DNA from: Eublepharis macularius | Lineage: Eukaryota; Chordata; Lepidosauria; Squamata; Eublepharidae | DNA length: 64,000 bases | Assembly (NCBI RefSeq): GCF_028583425.1 | Contig: NC_072807.1 | Span: forward strand, 30,137,001-30,201,000 | Direction: 5' to 3' | Shown here: piece by piece, positions 1-10,178 of the stretch | Position numbering within the stretch: the stretch's first letter is position 1 | Layout of the letters: every line of letters begins with the position of its first letter | Made by a program: the position numbers and the translations under genes | Notes under the pieces: model-generated | What the model was told of the DNA's origin: nothing | Seen by the model: the letters and a program-made list of their open reading frames with translations, nothing else | Databases searched by the model: none

Positions 1-517
1 CAACCACCTTGTAAGGCACGTTTGGCCAAGAAAGAGGGATTGGCCAAAGGTCACTCAAGAGAGCTTCATGGCTCAGCAGGAATCTGAACCCAGACCTTCC
101 CAGTCCTAGCCCAACTCATTAACCTCAATTTCACACTGGAACTCTAAGATACAGCATATCTAAAGTTAAAGTAGCCTGCCAGTCACAAAAGCAGGAAAAC
201 TAGACTAAGGAAAGTGTTTCAATAGACTCTGGGATCTCCCAGTCCCAGGAACAAAGAAAATGTTCCCTTTGTAAATTAATCAATTTTTTCCTGAGGAGGG
301 TGGAGGCCCCAGGAGGAACACCAGGAAATAGGGAAATTAGCTGATACAAGCCCCTGAGAAAATTCTGGAAGAAGAGGTCTGATTGTGAGTAGCAGAGTAC
401 TTTGCCATTGCTTGCAACCACTGCTCAATTTTTTGTGGGTCCTTTGTAGATAAATTAATATTACATGTGACTAAGCAACTATTCTTTACTATCAAGGGGA
501 AAAATCTCTATACTAAC
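1..517 (-). other. MYO5A intron 14, partial
   Basis: AT-rich intronic sequence runs from the donor of exon 14 to the window edge. It contains a short TA-rich stretch near 636-660 within the neighbouring intron side, but I see no other coding signal. Confidence 0.8.
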
Positions 518-601
518 CTTACTTGATTTCAAAACTTTGATCTGTTCTTCATAGACGGTGTCCTTGTTTTTTTCCAAAAACCCTTCACACTGATACTCTA
601 C
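518..601 (-). CDS. MYO5A: MYO5A coding exon 14 (residues 557-584)
   Basis: The exon has 28 codons, from [20 protein letters not shown] to IKVLKSSK. It is the HFADKVEY.C.GFLEKN block found next to the actin interface, just before loop 2. The acceptor is CCAG. The donor is read as AAG before GTTAGT, keeping phase 0 and the family's SSK ending. An overlapping alternative, CAA before GTAAGG, lies 5 nt upstream and would change the frame of the join. Exon 15 is outside the window. Confidence 0.93.
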
Positions 602-1481
602 CTGGAAACACAAATATCTATTTTTATAAGACAAAAAATTATATATGTATATATATGGAACCACAAGAATATTATATCAGAACAAAAGTATCTCCCGTAA
701 CATCTAGGAAATCTCCTATTACGATCACTGACCCTGCTGAGATTTAAATACAAAAACGCATTCAGGACAGGCTACAGTTCCAAATGGCAGAGATACTCTA
801 GATTCAGACTACATGTAAAGGCAGGAGTACCATAATCGGAGCTCCCAAGCAGTTTTCCTTTTCTAAACAGCAGCCACATAAGGCCTCTGTTCAAACTGGG
901 ACAACAATAAGAAGGAGGGGGGCTATAAGCCCTTCCTCTCCTGTACTTTCTTCTTGACCAAAAACAGCTCCCAATGGGGCAAACATCAGCTGTATGAGGC
1001 TATTTCAGTCCAGGAATACAATATGGCAGAATGTATACAGCCCTCCTCCCACCACACTGTGGGCCTAATTCAGCTACTGTTTAGACTGGGTAAGCCACTT
1101 GGGAAGGCTGATCACAGAACCGTCAGCATCACATCTAGCATGACCCTATGACAACTGCATTTCCTATGTGAAAATAGGCTACAACTATTCAATCTATGTG
1201 AATATCTTTTGTATGTAAGGAAACTGGCAACTCTCCTCTGTATGGTTTACAAATCGCTATCTAAAGTCTCTTAAATTGGTGTTCCCTCAAGGGAATACTG
1301 ATTGACTCAACTTCAAATTAGAATTCTCCAATGTGAACTGCAGCTAAAATTCCATAAAGGTTTTTTAAAAAATGCAGCTAAATGCATTCAACAAGAGAAT
1401 GACAAACTAGTCTGACGGAAAGAAGTGTTCAGGGTAACGATCAACATACTTTTTTGTTGGGCAGAAAACAGAAACCCTTAC

Positions 1482-1607
1482 CTTGTCGGCAAAGTGTTGG
1501 ATGATGAAAGCTTTGTTTGATAGCCGGGGCTTCTCAAAGAGTACGGTTTTATTCAAATGAGTATTGTACAGTTTCTGGGCCCAACTATTATCAGAACCTT
1601 TAGGCAT
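1482..1607 (-). CDS. MYO5A: MYO5A coding exon 13 (residues 515-556)
   Basis: The exon has 42 codons, from [20 protein letters not shown] to [12 protein letters not shown]. It is part of the lower 50K actin-binding region. The acceptor is TTTAG before ATG and the donor GTAAGG. Both sides are phase 0. The internal methionine is not a translation start. Confidence 0.97.
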
Positions 1608-2093
1608 CTAAAAAGGGGGGAAAGTCAAGTATCTTTTAACATTCTGCTGTTATTCCGAAATGAATGAAACAAGAACCGCTATTTTCCCATTCTCAGACTG
1701 GGTTCTGTAATCAACAATAACACTGAACTCCCTCAAGTGGAGGACTTGTTCATATAATGCATTTCTTGCTGACAACAGTAAGGGAAAACAAGAATAGGAA
1801 AACCTGTATGGAGGAGACGACAAACATTGAATTAAACAGATGCAATAAGCAAAATAAAAATTGTCCCTGCCACAGAGAACTGTTGACTGAAATTCATGCC
1901 AACATTCAATGCCACAGAGTGAAGCAGCATGAGCAACACAGTGGGTTGAATCCTACAACTCCAAGGTACCATAACTTCCTTCACCACACCAAGGCTTCTC
2001 ATTAACTGAAGAGAATCACAGGATTCAATGCAAGGTTTTTAATTGTGGAGCCAAGTTTTTGCAGCTTCTAGAAGAACTTTAAATGGCTCAATT

Positions 2094-2350
2094 GAGAGCC
2101 AGTTTGGTGTAGTGGTTAAGAGCAAAGGGACTCTAATCTGGAGAACCGGGTTTGATTCCCCACTCCTCTGCTTGAAGCCAGCTGGGTGACTTTGCATCAG
2201 TCACAGCTTCTAGGAGCTTTCTCAGCCCCCCCACCCTGGGTGTTTTGTTGTGGGGATAATAATAGCATAGTTTGTAAACTGCTGTGAGAGGGCGTTAAGT
2301 TGTCCTGAAGGGTGGTATATAAATTGAATGTTGTTGTTATTATTATTATT
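2094..2350 (+). repeat. tRNA-derived SINE (Sauria/Squam type)
   Basis: It begins GAGAGCCAGTTTGGTGTAGT (A-box-like), has a B-box-like GGGTTTGATTCCC about 55 nt on, then the lizard-type body 'GTGACTTTGCATCAGTCAC' and a 3' end in TTGTTGTTATTATTATTATT. Assignment is to a class of squamate tRNA SINEs. The exact subfamily is not claimed. Confidence 0.8.
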
Positions 2351-3365
2351 CAAGCTTATGCACATTTACTTGGATGAGAAAATCCTGACGACTGCAACAA
2401 GTTCACTCCAAAGGAAGCAAGTCTAGCCCAAGGCCCCCTTTAGACATTCTTTTACTGGCTTCTTGCCATTACAACATAGCATGAGCTCACATGGGTGGAA
2501 GTCATGGGAGCAGCGATGAGAGCAGAAGAGGCATCCATGCGAATAAGAAAACTTCTAAAGGGAAGGGAGGGTCAAGATACTGTCTGCCAAGACATCATGA
2601 GAGGCCCTGAACTTGAAGAAGAGTTTTCTACATACTTGGCACCTGCATGCAATCTTTGTACTTTTTCCTTCACAGAAAAGCAGTAAATGTTTAACATTTG
2701 CTATTAATGGCCCTCATCGCCACCATGTCTCCTCTTGTTCCGAAACTCACCAGTAGCAATTGGTAAAAGAAATGTGTGATGTTATCCCAGTCAGTATTCC
2801 CATCCCTTGCAAAAGACAGCCAACATGCTAAAGCAGGGATGAGAAAATGATGAGCATGACACCACAGTGTGCATTTCTTTTATTAGGCATCACTGGAAAG
2901 ACTTGGGGGAAGATGTGAGTTGTCAACGGACAGGCAGTCTTCTGTAGTATCTGGTTAGACCCACAGGCAAAAGGTGACAGAAGAAAGCATTGTATCCAAT
3001 GTATTTTATCCTCTTGTTCCTAGTCACTATATCTAACAGTCAAGCATTGGGACCCCATACATAATCAGTTCCGGCTACTATTTAGGGTTCTGCAAATGTG
3101 GCTCCATAGGTTTGCAGAAAATTCAGACATCTGAAAAGGGGGGGGGGTGTTAAAGCCCCAAAGCCATGCATGCGGCAGATGTTGAACAGCAAGGAGTTGA
3201 ATTTGGACACCATTCTGAGTTGCTGCAGCAACAGGGGTGGGGCATGGGATTTCCCTTCTCCTGTGATTCCTTATTGGTCCCCCTCTAGTGCATATAAGAT
3301 ACCCAACGAAACATCAGTACAGCAAAAAACTTTATCCTCCTACCCCCGTCTCAACCCACTCCCTA

Positions 3366-3569
<204 letters not shown>

Positions 3570-4299
3570 CTATGGCGGAGAGGGCAGAACGTGACTGTCA
3601 GAGCTAATTTGTGGACTTTGAATTTGTCTTCTTCTTGGTACATTTTACCAAAATGACAGATAAATTACAATCAAGCCAAATATTTTATTAAATGGGGAAT
3701 CAAAGTGGGTAAAAGAACCTTTCACTATAATCTGCTCAAAGTAAAAATTACTTAAGAAGGTTTTTTTTTAGTTCATTAACATGTAAGATTAAACATTTAA
3801 GAAAATCTAGATCAGTTGATGAGTAACAGCATAATGGTCAGAAAGGAACAGCTCACCCAAGATCCTGTTTAAGGAAACTATGCAATAGGCTAGAAAGAGA
3901 ACGTCAGACAGTTCCTCGAGCTTTCATGCTATTTCCTTTCTCCGAGGGAGTTCAGCTTTGCTGTATCCAGGAGGATGCTTTGCAGACAAGAGTCTTTATG
4001 CATCAGTCTAGTTTCTTCCCAAGACCTCCTCCTGAGTGCTGAGGAATAAATCAGCTGGCTCCCAAAACCTTCACCACACTGCCTTAAGGGGCAGGCTGCA
4101 GCCCTTCCTTAGCATCTCCTGCTGGAGAGGAAAGGTCATAATCCTGCATCCTCTCGTCCTAATCTCCAATAGATCTGTAGCTGCTGTCTGAAGCAGCAGG
4201 CTGGTACCCTTTCCTACCACTGGCTCTGTTCATGAAGAGAGCTCGGTTGCTGCCTTCATCCTACCTGTAAGTTGATCTGATTAATGTGATCAGTATGTT

Positions 4300-4513
4300 G
4301 AGGTAGCCGGCTCAAGGTTGACTCAGCCTTCCATCCTTCCAAGGTTGGTAAAATAAGTACCCAGTTTTCTGGGGGTAAAGTGTAGATGACTGGGGAAGGC
4401 AATGGCAAACCACCCCGTAACAGAAGTCTGCCAAGAAAATGTCGTGATGTGATGTCACCCCATGGGTCAGTAACGACTCGGTGCTTGCATAGGTGACTAC
4501 CTTCACCTTTATG
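4300..4513 (+). repeat. SINE, second tRNA-like family, 5'-truncated copy
   Basis: It shares the body 'GGTAGCCGGCTCAAGGTTGA' through 'GGCAATGGCAAACCACC' and 'GACTCGGTGCTTGCA' to a final ACCTTCACCTTT with the longer copy at 48544-48846. The tRNA-like head is missing here. Confidence 0.75.
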
Positions 4514-4761
4514 TCTCTTTACACTTCCCAGGATTACCCTGTGAGTAATCCGTTCAAGAGGCATTCTCTTTCCTAATAGTTTCACCTTTCCCTCTGGATC
4601 TGGAGTTCTAACTAGGGACAATTCATGCAGACTATGTCTTGGACATATTCTAGGATGCGCAGCAGGTGTGGACACACCCTTTACTCAAAAGATCCAGTTA
4701 GCAAAACTGGCTTTAGGTGGGCAGACCTCACAGTCAGACCCAACTGTTCTTTCTCACTTAC

Positions 4762-4843
4762 CATATTGAATTGTTGCTGCAGTTTCTCATTGGCATAATT
4801 TATACAAAATTGTTCAAAGCTGTTGATCTCAAATGTCTCAAAC
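4762..4843 (-). CDS. MYO5A: MYO5A coding exon 11 (residues 440-467)
   Basis: The exon is 82 nt. It completes switch II and the start of the relay helix: [20 protein letters not shown] then LQQQFNM. The segment [17 protein letters not shown] is among the most conserved parts of all myosin motors. The acceptor is TTCAG, the donor GTAAG, and it leaves in phase 0. Confidence 0.98.
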
Positions 4844-5083
4844 CTGAAAAACAAAGCACTAAAGTGAATGACTTGACCGCTTACATCTATGTAGTAAAAC
4901 TCCAGTTATGTCAACATGTGGCAGGGGAGGGGGGCTTAGAAAGGCAAGGTATCCAAAAATCACATTGCTTGCAGCGCTTCTAGAATTTGAAGATCCCTAG
5001 CAGGAGGAAAGCACGACCATCAAATGAGTGATAGCAGAGCCCGCCAACAAGGTGACCATAAAATCCACCACCCTGAAACGAAG

Positions 5084-5107
5084 TGTGTGAGTGTGTGTGT
5101 GTGTGTA
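5084..5107 (+). repeat. (GT)n microsatellite
   Basis: A short GT dinucleotide run lies in intron 10. Confidence 0.9.
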
Positions 5108-5701
5108 TGGGAGAAGGGGAGACTGAGAACAAATAAAGGGTGGAAGAAAAAATGTATTCCAGACTCTAGGCCAGGAATTCCTTCTCATCATCCAGTACCA
5201 CTTGGAGCTCCGCTTGCAGGATCCTTGATGAACTGTTTCTTTCTGATGATTGCACAATTATTCATCAGTTGATGGCATGCACACTGAAGAACAGAGAATC
5301 GAGATTCCCTGGCTACCATCTTCTCAGCCACAAAACTAGACAGAGTAAATTTCCACTCTCTTCCCTTCCACTGCAAGGACAAGTCTAATTGCCGGAGTAT
5401 CTTAACGCACACATTTTAGCAAACAGTTGTCTGAAGTTCATACATGCCCAGACGTCACTTGATGACTTGCAGCTGAATACATGAACTGACTCCAATAAAA
5501 ATGATCCCTGAGATGATGCAAAGCTATGAACTTTTTTCCCTCTCTGGTGTTTGATGTGTGATGGCACATTTACACATCCAAGTCATCCATTCTGATGCTT
5601 CAACCACCCCTGGGGTGCATCACCATGTTTGATAAACTTACCACTCACACTTGTTTTATTATTTGACCTCTCTCTATTTATACTCCCGGGAGGACACTCA
5701 C

Positions 5702-5967
5702 CCATAGATGTCCAGGACGCCAATGAAAGAGTGCTGCTTCATGGTTGAATGCAGAGCTTTGTTCACATGATGTACAATCCAGTTAAAGAGATTCGCATAG
5801 ATGTGCTTCGCAAGGGCATCCCTGGCATTGATGGCCTGCAGTTTGGGAATTGGCTTGATGTAGGTCTCGGTAGCTGTTGCGAGTTTCCTGTGGCAAAGCC
5901 AGTGAGCCATCTGTTCATACTCCACTCCCATGAGATCGCAGAAGATGCTGAGGGGCTCATGTTTGGG
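5702..5967 (-). CDS. MYO5A: MYO5A coding exon 10 (residues 352-440)
   Basis: The exon is 266 nt, from [20 protein letters not shown] through [17 protein letters not shown] and [19 protein letters not shown] to [11 protein letters not shown]. The final DIYG begins switch II (DIYGFE), which is completed by exon 11. The acceptor is GTAG, the donor GTGAGT, and it leaves in phase 2. Confidence 0.98.
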
Positions 5968-6558
5968 CTACAATAAGAATCATTTCCTTAGATTTGAAAA
6001 CTGAACTTTTCTACCAGCTGTGCCTCTCTTAATATTACCAAGCAGGTAAACTACACCCTACTTTTCCAATGGGAAGTTGTTTCAGATACAGTCCACATGA
6101 ACAGTGGCCCTTGCTTTTACAGAATACAAAGAAGGGTCTGGCAAATGGAATACCCCTGGGAACTGCCCCTGTTGCTTAATTCAATTCTCACTTGCCCATG
6201 GAAATGTTGACTTCTGCATTTATATGAGGTTAATCTGGCATCTAGGAAAGTACACAGAATCTCTATACAAGCTCCGGAAGAATCACAAGTTTGCCTTCTG
6301 ATAGCCATGAGATGACAAAGACCCACTTTTACTTCTTGCAAGGTTCTTCCAAACAAAACATACTATTCTTCAAAAAGACTTTCTTTCAAAAGAGGTCTGC
6401 TGTAACTGAGTTGGTATGAAGAAATAAAAAGGGAAGAAGATGTTTGAGGGCACTGCAGGATGAGGGGAAAAGGTTCAAAACAATGGGCTTGAATATTTGC
6501 AGCACAGCTACAGTGTACAAACCTAAACACAGCCAGGAGGATTAAAGAGCTCGCTCGC

Positions 6559-6582
6559 GCTCTCTCTCTCTCTCTCTCTCTA
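6559..6582 (+). repeat. (CT)n microsatellite
   Basis: About 11 CT units lie 30 bp from the donor of exon 9 on the intron side. The transcript would read (GA)n there. Confidence 0.9.
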
Positions 6583-6611
6583 TAACATTTCTAAACTAAT
6601 TTGGAACTTAC

Positions 6612-6718
6612 TGGTATTGTACAGCTGTCAGCATCTCGAGATGTGAATGTCACATTGCCCAGGTGAAGAATAGAGGCAAGGATTTGGAAAATTCCCATCT
6701 GATAGGAATCAACAATAC
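6612..6718 (-). CDS. MYO5A: MYO5A coding exon 9 (residues 316-351)
   Basis: The exon is 107 nt and encodes [20 protein letters not shown], then [15 protein letters not shown]. The helix with [10 protein letters not shown] is diagnostic of myosin heads. The acceptor is CCAG, the donor GTAAGT, and it leaves in phase 0. A CT-dinucleotide run lies just downstream in the intron (6559-6582). Confidence 0.96.
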
Positions 6719-7147
6719 CTGGCAGGAGAAGTAGGATGAATCAAAACTCCTTTTGTAAAGGCAGCGACACAAAGAGTTACAGCTGAAAAAATCTTAACAA
6801 GCATAACAAGGAAAACAAAAGTCTCTCTGCCCATTACATTGCAAAGGGGAAATAATCACCAACACCTATCTTTCAGTGCATATGTACAAGCATTCAGCTA
6901 CTGAGCTCTCTCTTTAGGGAGGGGACCTAACTCCCAGCAGCCAGGCTGTGGTGTTTTAACTCCTAGAGCCACCAGCACTGTGTTTCTGCCACAAACTATG
7001 CAGACAAAGCTCTGTTAATTCAAGGGTACTGCCCAAGTACCAACTGCACCACCTGACTGAGTGATTAAGCACTTAAGACCAACTTGACCAAGGACCAATC
7101 CCTGTCCAGCTGGCCTTACAGAGCGCCAACCTCAGAGCTTGCTTCTT

Positions 7148-7526
7148 AGAGCTAACCTACAAGAGATGAATTACGCAAGTACGCTCATGTGAAGGGAATC
7201 ACAATGTTCGCTGGGAAGCCAAGTTTTAAAAGACAGGTTGGAAGGCTCTGTCAATTTCCTCTCTCTTCAGAGCCAGCAAAGATTGCTCCTCAGGGGTTTT
7301 GTTTATTTCCTCTTCACCTCCCCAAGGCTCTGTCAGTTTTACCTCCCCTTCTGGGAGGCAAGGAAGAAATAAAAAACTCCCTGAGGAGCAATCTTTTTTG
7401 GCTCTGTAGAGAAAGGAAACTGACAGAGCCTTCTGATCTGTCTTTTAAAACTCGGCTTCCCATCTAACATTGCAACTGCCTTCACGTGAGCGCCCTCGTG
7501 TAATTTGTCTCTTGTAGTTTAGCTCT
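7148..7526. mobile_element. Fold-back MITE, about 379 bp
   Basis: The outer ends AGAGCTAACCTACAAGAGA and TCTCTTGTAGTTTAGCTCT are inverted complements with one mismatch. The complementarity continues inward through 'TTTTAAAAGACAG' against 'CTGTCTTTTAAAA' and 'GGCTCTGTCA' against 'TGACAGAGCC'. A long imperfect stem without ORF is typical of a non-autonomous DNA transposon. The family is not recognised. Confidence 0.75.
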
Positions 7527-9024
7527 TAGTCTGAGCACCTTGCCTTTTTAAAAGAAGATCTTGCCATACTAATGTCCTGCTCCCCTTTGGAACAGGGCTT
7601 CCTTCTAGTCTTGGTCTGCTTCTGGCCCTTCTGAACTCTAGATGGCCACTTGCAAAAGCTGACCCTTGCCTGCCCTGGACTCTGCTATTGACCTTTGGCC
7701 CCACTAGGCTATCAGCTCCCCCTGCCCACAGAGCCCTGAAGCTTGAGTTCTTGCGACACAGCATTATGCTTGAGTTCTTGACACAGGCACTAAGAAATAT
7801 GATCTGCTTTTGCACCAGATAGTGCCAGGGGACAGATGTGCCATAAAACATTTAGGAATTCATTAAAGGGAACACCCCTACACTGTTGCTACATCCCATT
7901 ATGTGGGACTATAAAAGGCTTAATAGATCAGAACTGCCATCCTCCCTGGGAAGCAACATATATCAATAATATTACAGGACAATCATTTATTTAAAAGGTT
8001 TAGGAATCTTTTTAACAAGTATAAGCAACTGCATAAATCTATCATGCTTCAATTAACATGCCAAACTCTGATCATACTCTTTTATACTTAAGTGCCTATA
8101 TGGAAAAATAAGCGCCACACTATTAATAAAGAGACTGCCTTACAATCTAACAAGTCTTTTTATCAGTAGGAAAAAAGAAAACTAAGTGATGAAGAAGAAA
8201 TTAAGAACCAGCCAGCATAGGACTTTGAAGGCAAACTAACCAAAAAAACCCCAACAGAACACAAATATTATTGTTTAAAGTGATTGTAAGGATAAACAAA
8301 TTAGTCTTCTTTGTCCAAGGAGAGAAAGAGAGAAATTGAAACAGAAATGGTGGACAGTTCCAATGTGACAGCAGAAGAATGGCCCTTGATTTTTAAAAGC
8401 CTGGAAGTGTCTTAGACTTCAGGCTGGGAGGTCTGCAACTGGATCTTTCCAGTATTTAAAAAAGCTGCCTCACAAGGGCTCCAACACAGATCAAGACCCT
8501 CCGCACAGGGGGGAGGGGGTTGAACTCTTCTGCTCACTTCTGTTAGTCAAAGCCCTTCCTCCTGCACCTGCCACTGTTAACCCCTGGCAATGCCTGCCTA
8601 TTTTTTACATGAAAATTCTCAGTTAGTTCCTTTTCTCAAATCACAACCCCAATCTAGATAGGGACCTTGGTTTTACAAAGACTGAGAAGATACAATCACA
8701 GATGTCCCCAATCTTACATCTGTTCTGGCTCTCTATCTGTGGTTCACGGTAAACATTCCAGTGATCTTTGACTTGCACAGACCTCTGACTCCCCTTCTCT
8801 TGTACTCCAGGATCATCACTGCCGGGGGGGGGGGGGGCGGCAGAGAAGGCACTTTGGGTGACAATGGGAGGCAAGAGGTAGAGATTTTGTATGGGATTCA
8901 ACTCCATGTATACACTCATGTTTCTAAAATTAATGTTGTTAATATTTCACAGTGTACCACAAAGACAGTAACTATAGTGCCACCAAAGGTCTCTGAGAAA
9001 AAGGGATGTGCTTCAGAGAATTAC

Positions 9025-9132
9025 CTAGCAAAGTGCAAGCCCGACGGGTGTTCACCATCTCCTTGGCATCATCAATCCCATCAATCACAGGACTGCCCCC
9101 TTGCTTTGTATAATGAAAATAGTTTGCATCCC
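9025..9132 (-). CDS. MYO5A: MYO5A coding exon 8 (residues 280-316)
   Basis: The exon is 108 nt, phase 1 on both sides, and encodes [20 protein letters not shown] through RRACTLL. It is part of the upper 50K subdomain, including loop sequence that is variable between myosin classes. The acceptor is AACAG and the donor is GTAATT. It lies 400 bp from the left edge of the DIRS insertion, which does not touch its splice sites. Confidence 0.96.
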
Positions 9133-9167
9133 CTGTTAAAAAATGAACCAAAAATGAACAAACAAAC

Positions 9168-9385
9168 ATAATAGAATTGCTTATGTTCTGTTTCAGCGTT
9201 TCTTCAACTCTGTATCGGATTCTCGCTAATGTTATGTCTTGTAAATTTGTATGTATTTACCCTCTGGCATTGTTCATGAAAATGTCCTTGATACCAACTG
9301 TACTAATCTCACATTGTGTAATCCGCCTTGAGTCTCAATGAGAAAGGTGGACTATAAATGACATAAATAAAACAAAATACATACA
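9168..9385 (+). repeat. LINE-type 3' end
   Basis: It ends TGTAATCCGCCTTGAGTCTC, then AAAGGTGGACTATAAATGAC and a degenerate ATAAA-rich tail. The same sequence, including the upstream part 'TTATGTTCTGTTTCA', recurs inverted at 33165-33560. This is a retroposed 3' tail common in lizard genomes. The clade (L2/CR1-like) is inference. Confidence 0.65.
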
Positions 9386-9462
9386 AGAAGATCTTCACAT
9401 GAAAGTCTGTGTTAGCCAGTAAAGATCAACAACACAAAGCAAGACTTGGAGACTGGCATTAT

Positions 9463-9532
9463 GAGAGGAAACCTGAAGCAAGAATTTTTAGGGCCGAGCT
9501 CCCTCAAGGTCCATGATTCAAATTAAGATGTA
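9463..9532 (+). repeat. 70-bp flanking direct repeat, left copy
   Basis: The 70 bp from GAGAGGAAACC to AAATTAAGATGTA are identical base for base to 18547-18616. The left copy ends where the DIRS 3' terminus (AACAGGGTTAAC) begins. The copy belongs to the host intron, so it looks like a target duplication generated when the composite entered. Confidence 0.9.
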
Positions 9533-9758
9533 AACAGGGTTAACATACCTGTAACTTATGTTCATCGAGTTCTTCTGTGCTGACACACATGGGGGACTGC
9601 GCAGGCGCAGGCCAGCCGCCGGAGAATTTTCTAGAGCTTCCATGGCTCCGAAGGGGCCGTTTGTCGCGTGCCTCAGCGACCGTTTTCCCGCCCAAACGGT
9701 CACGTGATCCTCCAGCGACCAACGGCCCCTTCCCTCAGTTCTCCCTTGCCGCCGCTTG
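9533..9758 (-). repeat. DIRS 3' inverted terminal repeat (left element)
   Basis: The inner 200 bp, from CATGGGGGACTGCGCAGGCG to GCCGCCGCTTG, are the reverse complement of the 5' repeat at 15431-15629. The outermost roughly 27 bp (AACAGGGTTAACATACC...) are unique to the 3' end. Such unequal ITR tips are normal in DIRS elements. It contains CACGTG at 9701-9706. Confidence 0.88.
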
Positions 9759-9858
9759 ACCAACACACTTCAGCCATAACACCTTAAAAACACCAATTTC
9801 CGTTACAGCCACCACATCATTGTGCATTGGAATTCACAGCGGGGTAGGAGGGAGGGTT

Positions 9859-9948
9859 GTGTGTCAGCACAGAAGAACTCGATGAACATAAGTTACAGGT
9901 ATGTTAACCCTGTTTTCATCTTCGTTCTTCTGTGCCTCCACACATGGG
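9859..9948 (-). repeat. DIRS internal complementary region (ICR), left element
   Basis: In element orientation this is the reverse complement of the 5' tip (CCATGTGTGGAGGCACAG through GAAGATGAA) directly followed by the reverse complement of the 3' tip (AACAGGGTTAAC through GCTGACACAC). Juxtaposed complements of both tips are the template by which DIRS elements are thought to complete and circularise their cDNA. Confidence 0.9.
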
Positions 9949-10000
9949 AGTGTACCAAGCTTCACACAATAAGGAAGGCGGGGGTGAAGTCCAACACAAT

Positions 10001-10006
10001 TTTATT
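10001..10006 (-). terminator. Polyadenylation signal AATAAA of the DIRS element (left)
   Basis: AATAAA on the minus strand lies in the 3' UTR between the recombinase stop and the ICR. It is conserved in the right copy. Confidence 0.6.
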
Positions 10007-10178
10007 GAACAAACAAGAGCAACAACAAATAGATATGCATATATACAACTATGTAAAAAATTGTGTAAGGACACATAAATACTCAATATTTACATATATA
10101 CACCCCAAGGTACATATATACACTCTTTCACTCAAGGGTACCCAGCAGGTACACCAAGAAAGTCATCCCAAAACTCCC

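Noticed and set aside
2094..2170. Possible functional tRNA gene
   Set aside because: The A- and B-box-like strings belong to a SINE head. There is no complete cloverleaf, and a long SINE body follows.
4256..4675. 139-codon minus-strand ORF in intron 11
   Set aside because: It spans the SINE at 4300-4513, so its reading is repeat-derived.
9533..9916. A separate 383-bp MITE with 57-bp inverted repeats at the left end
   Set aside because: At first it looked like an independent small element, but the inner arm is the ICR and the outer arm the 3' ITR tip of the same DIRS element, so the DIRS plan explains it.
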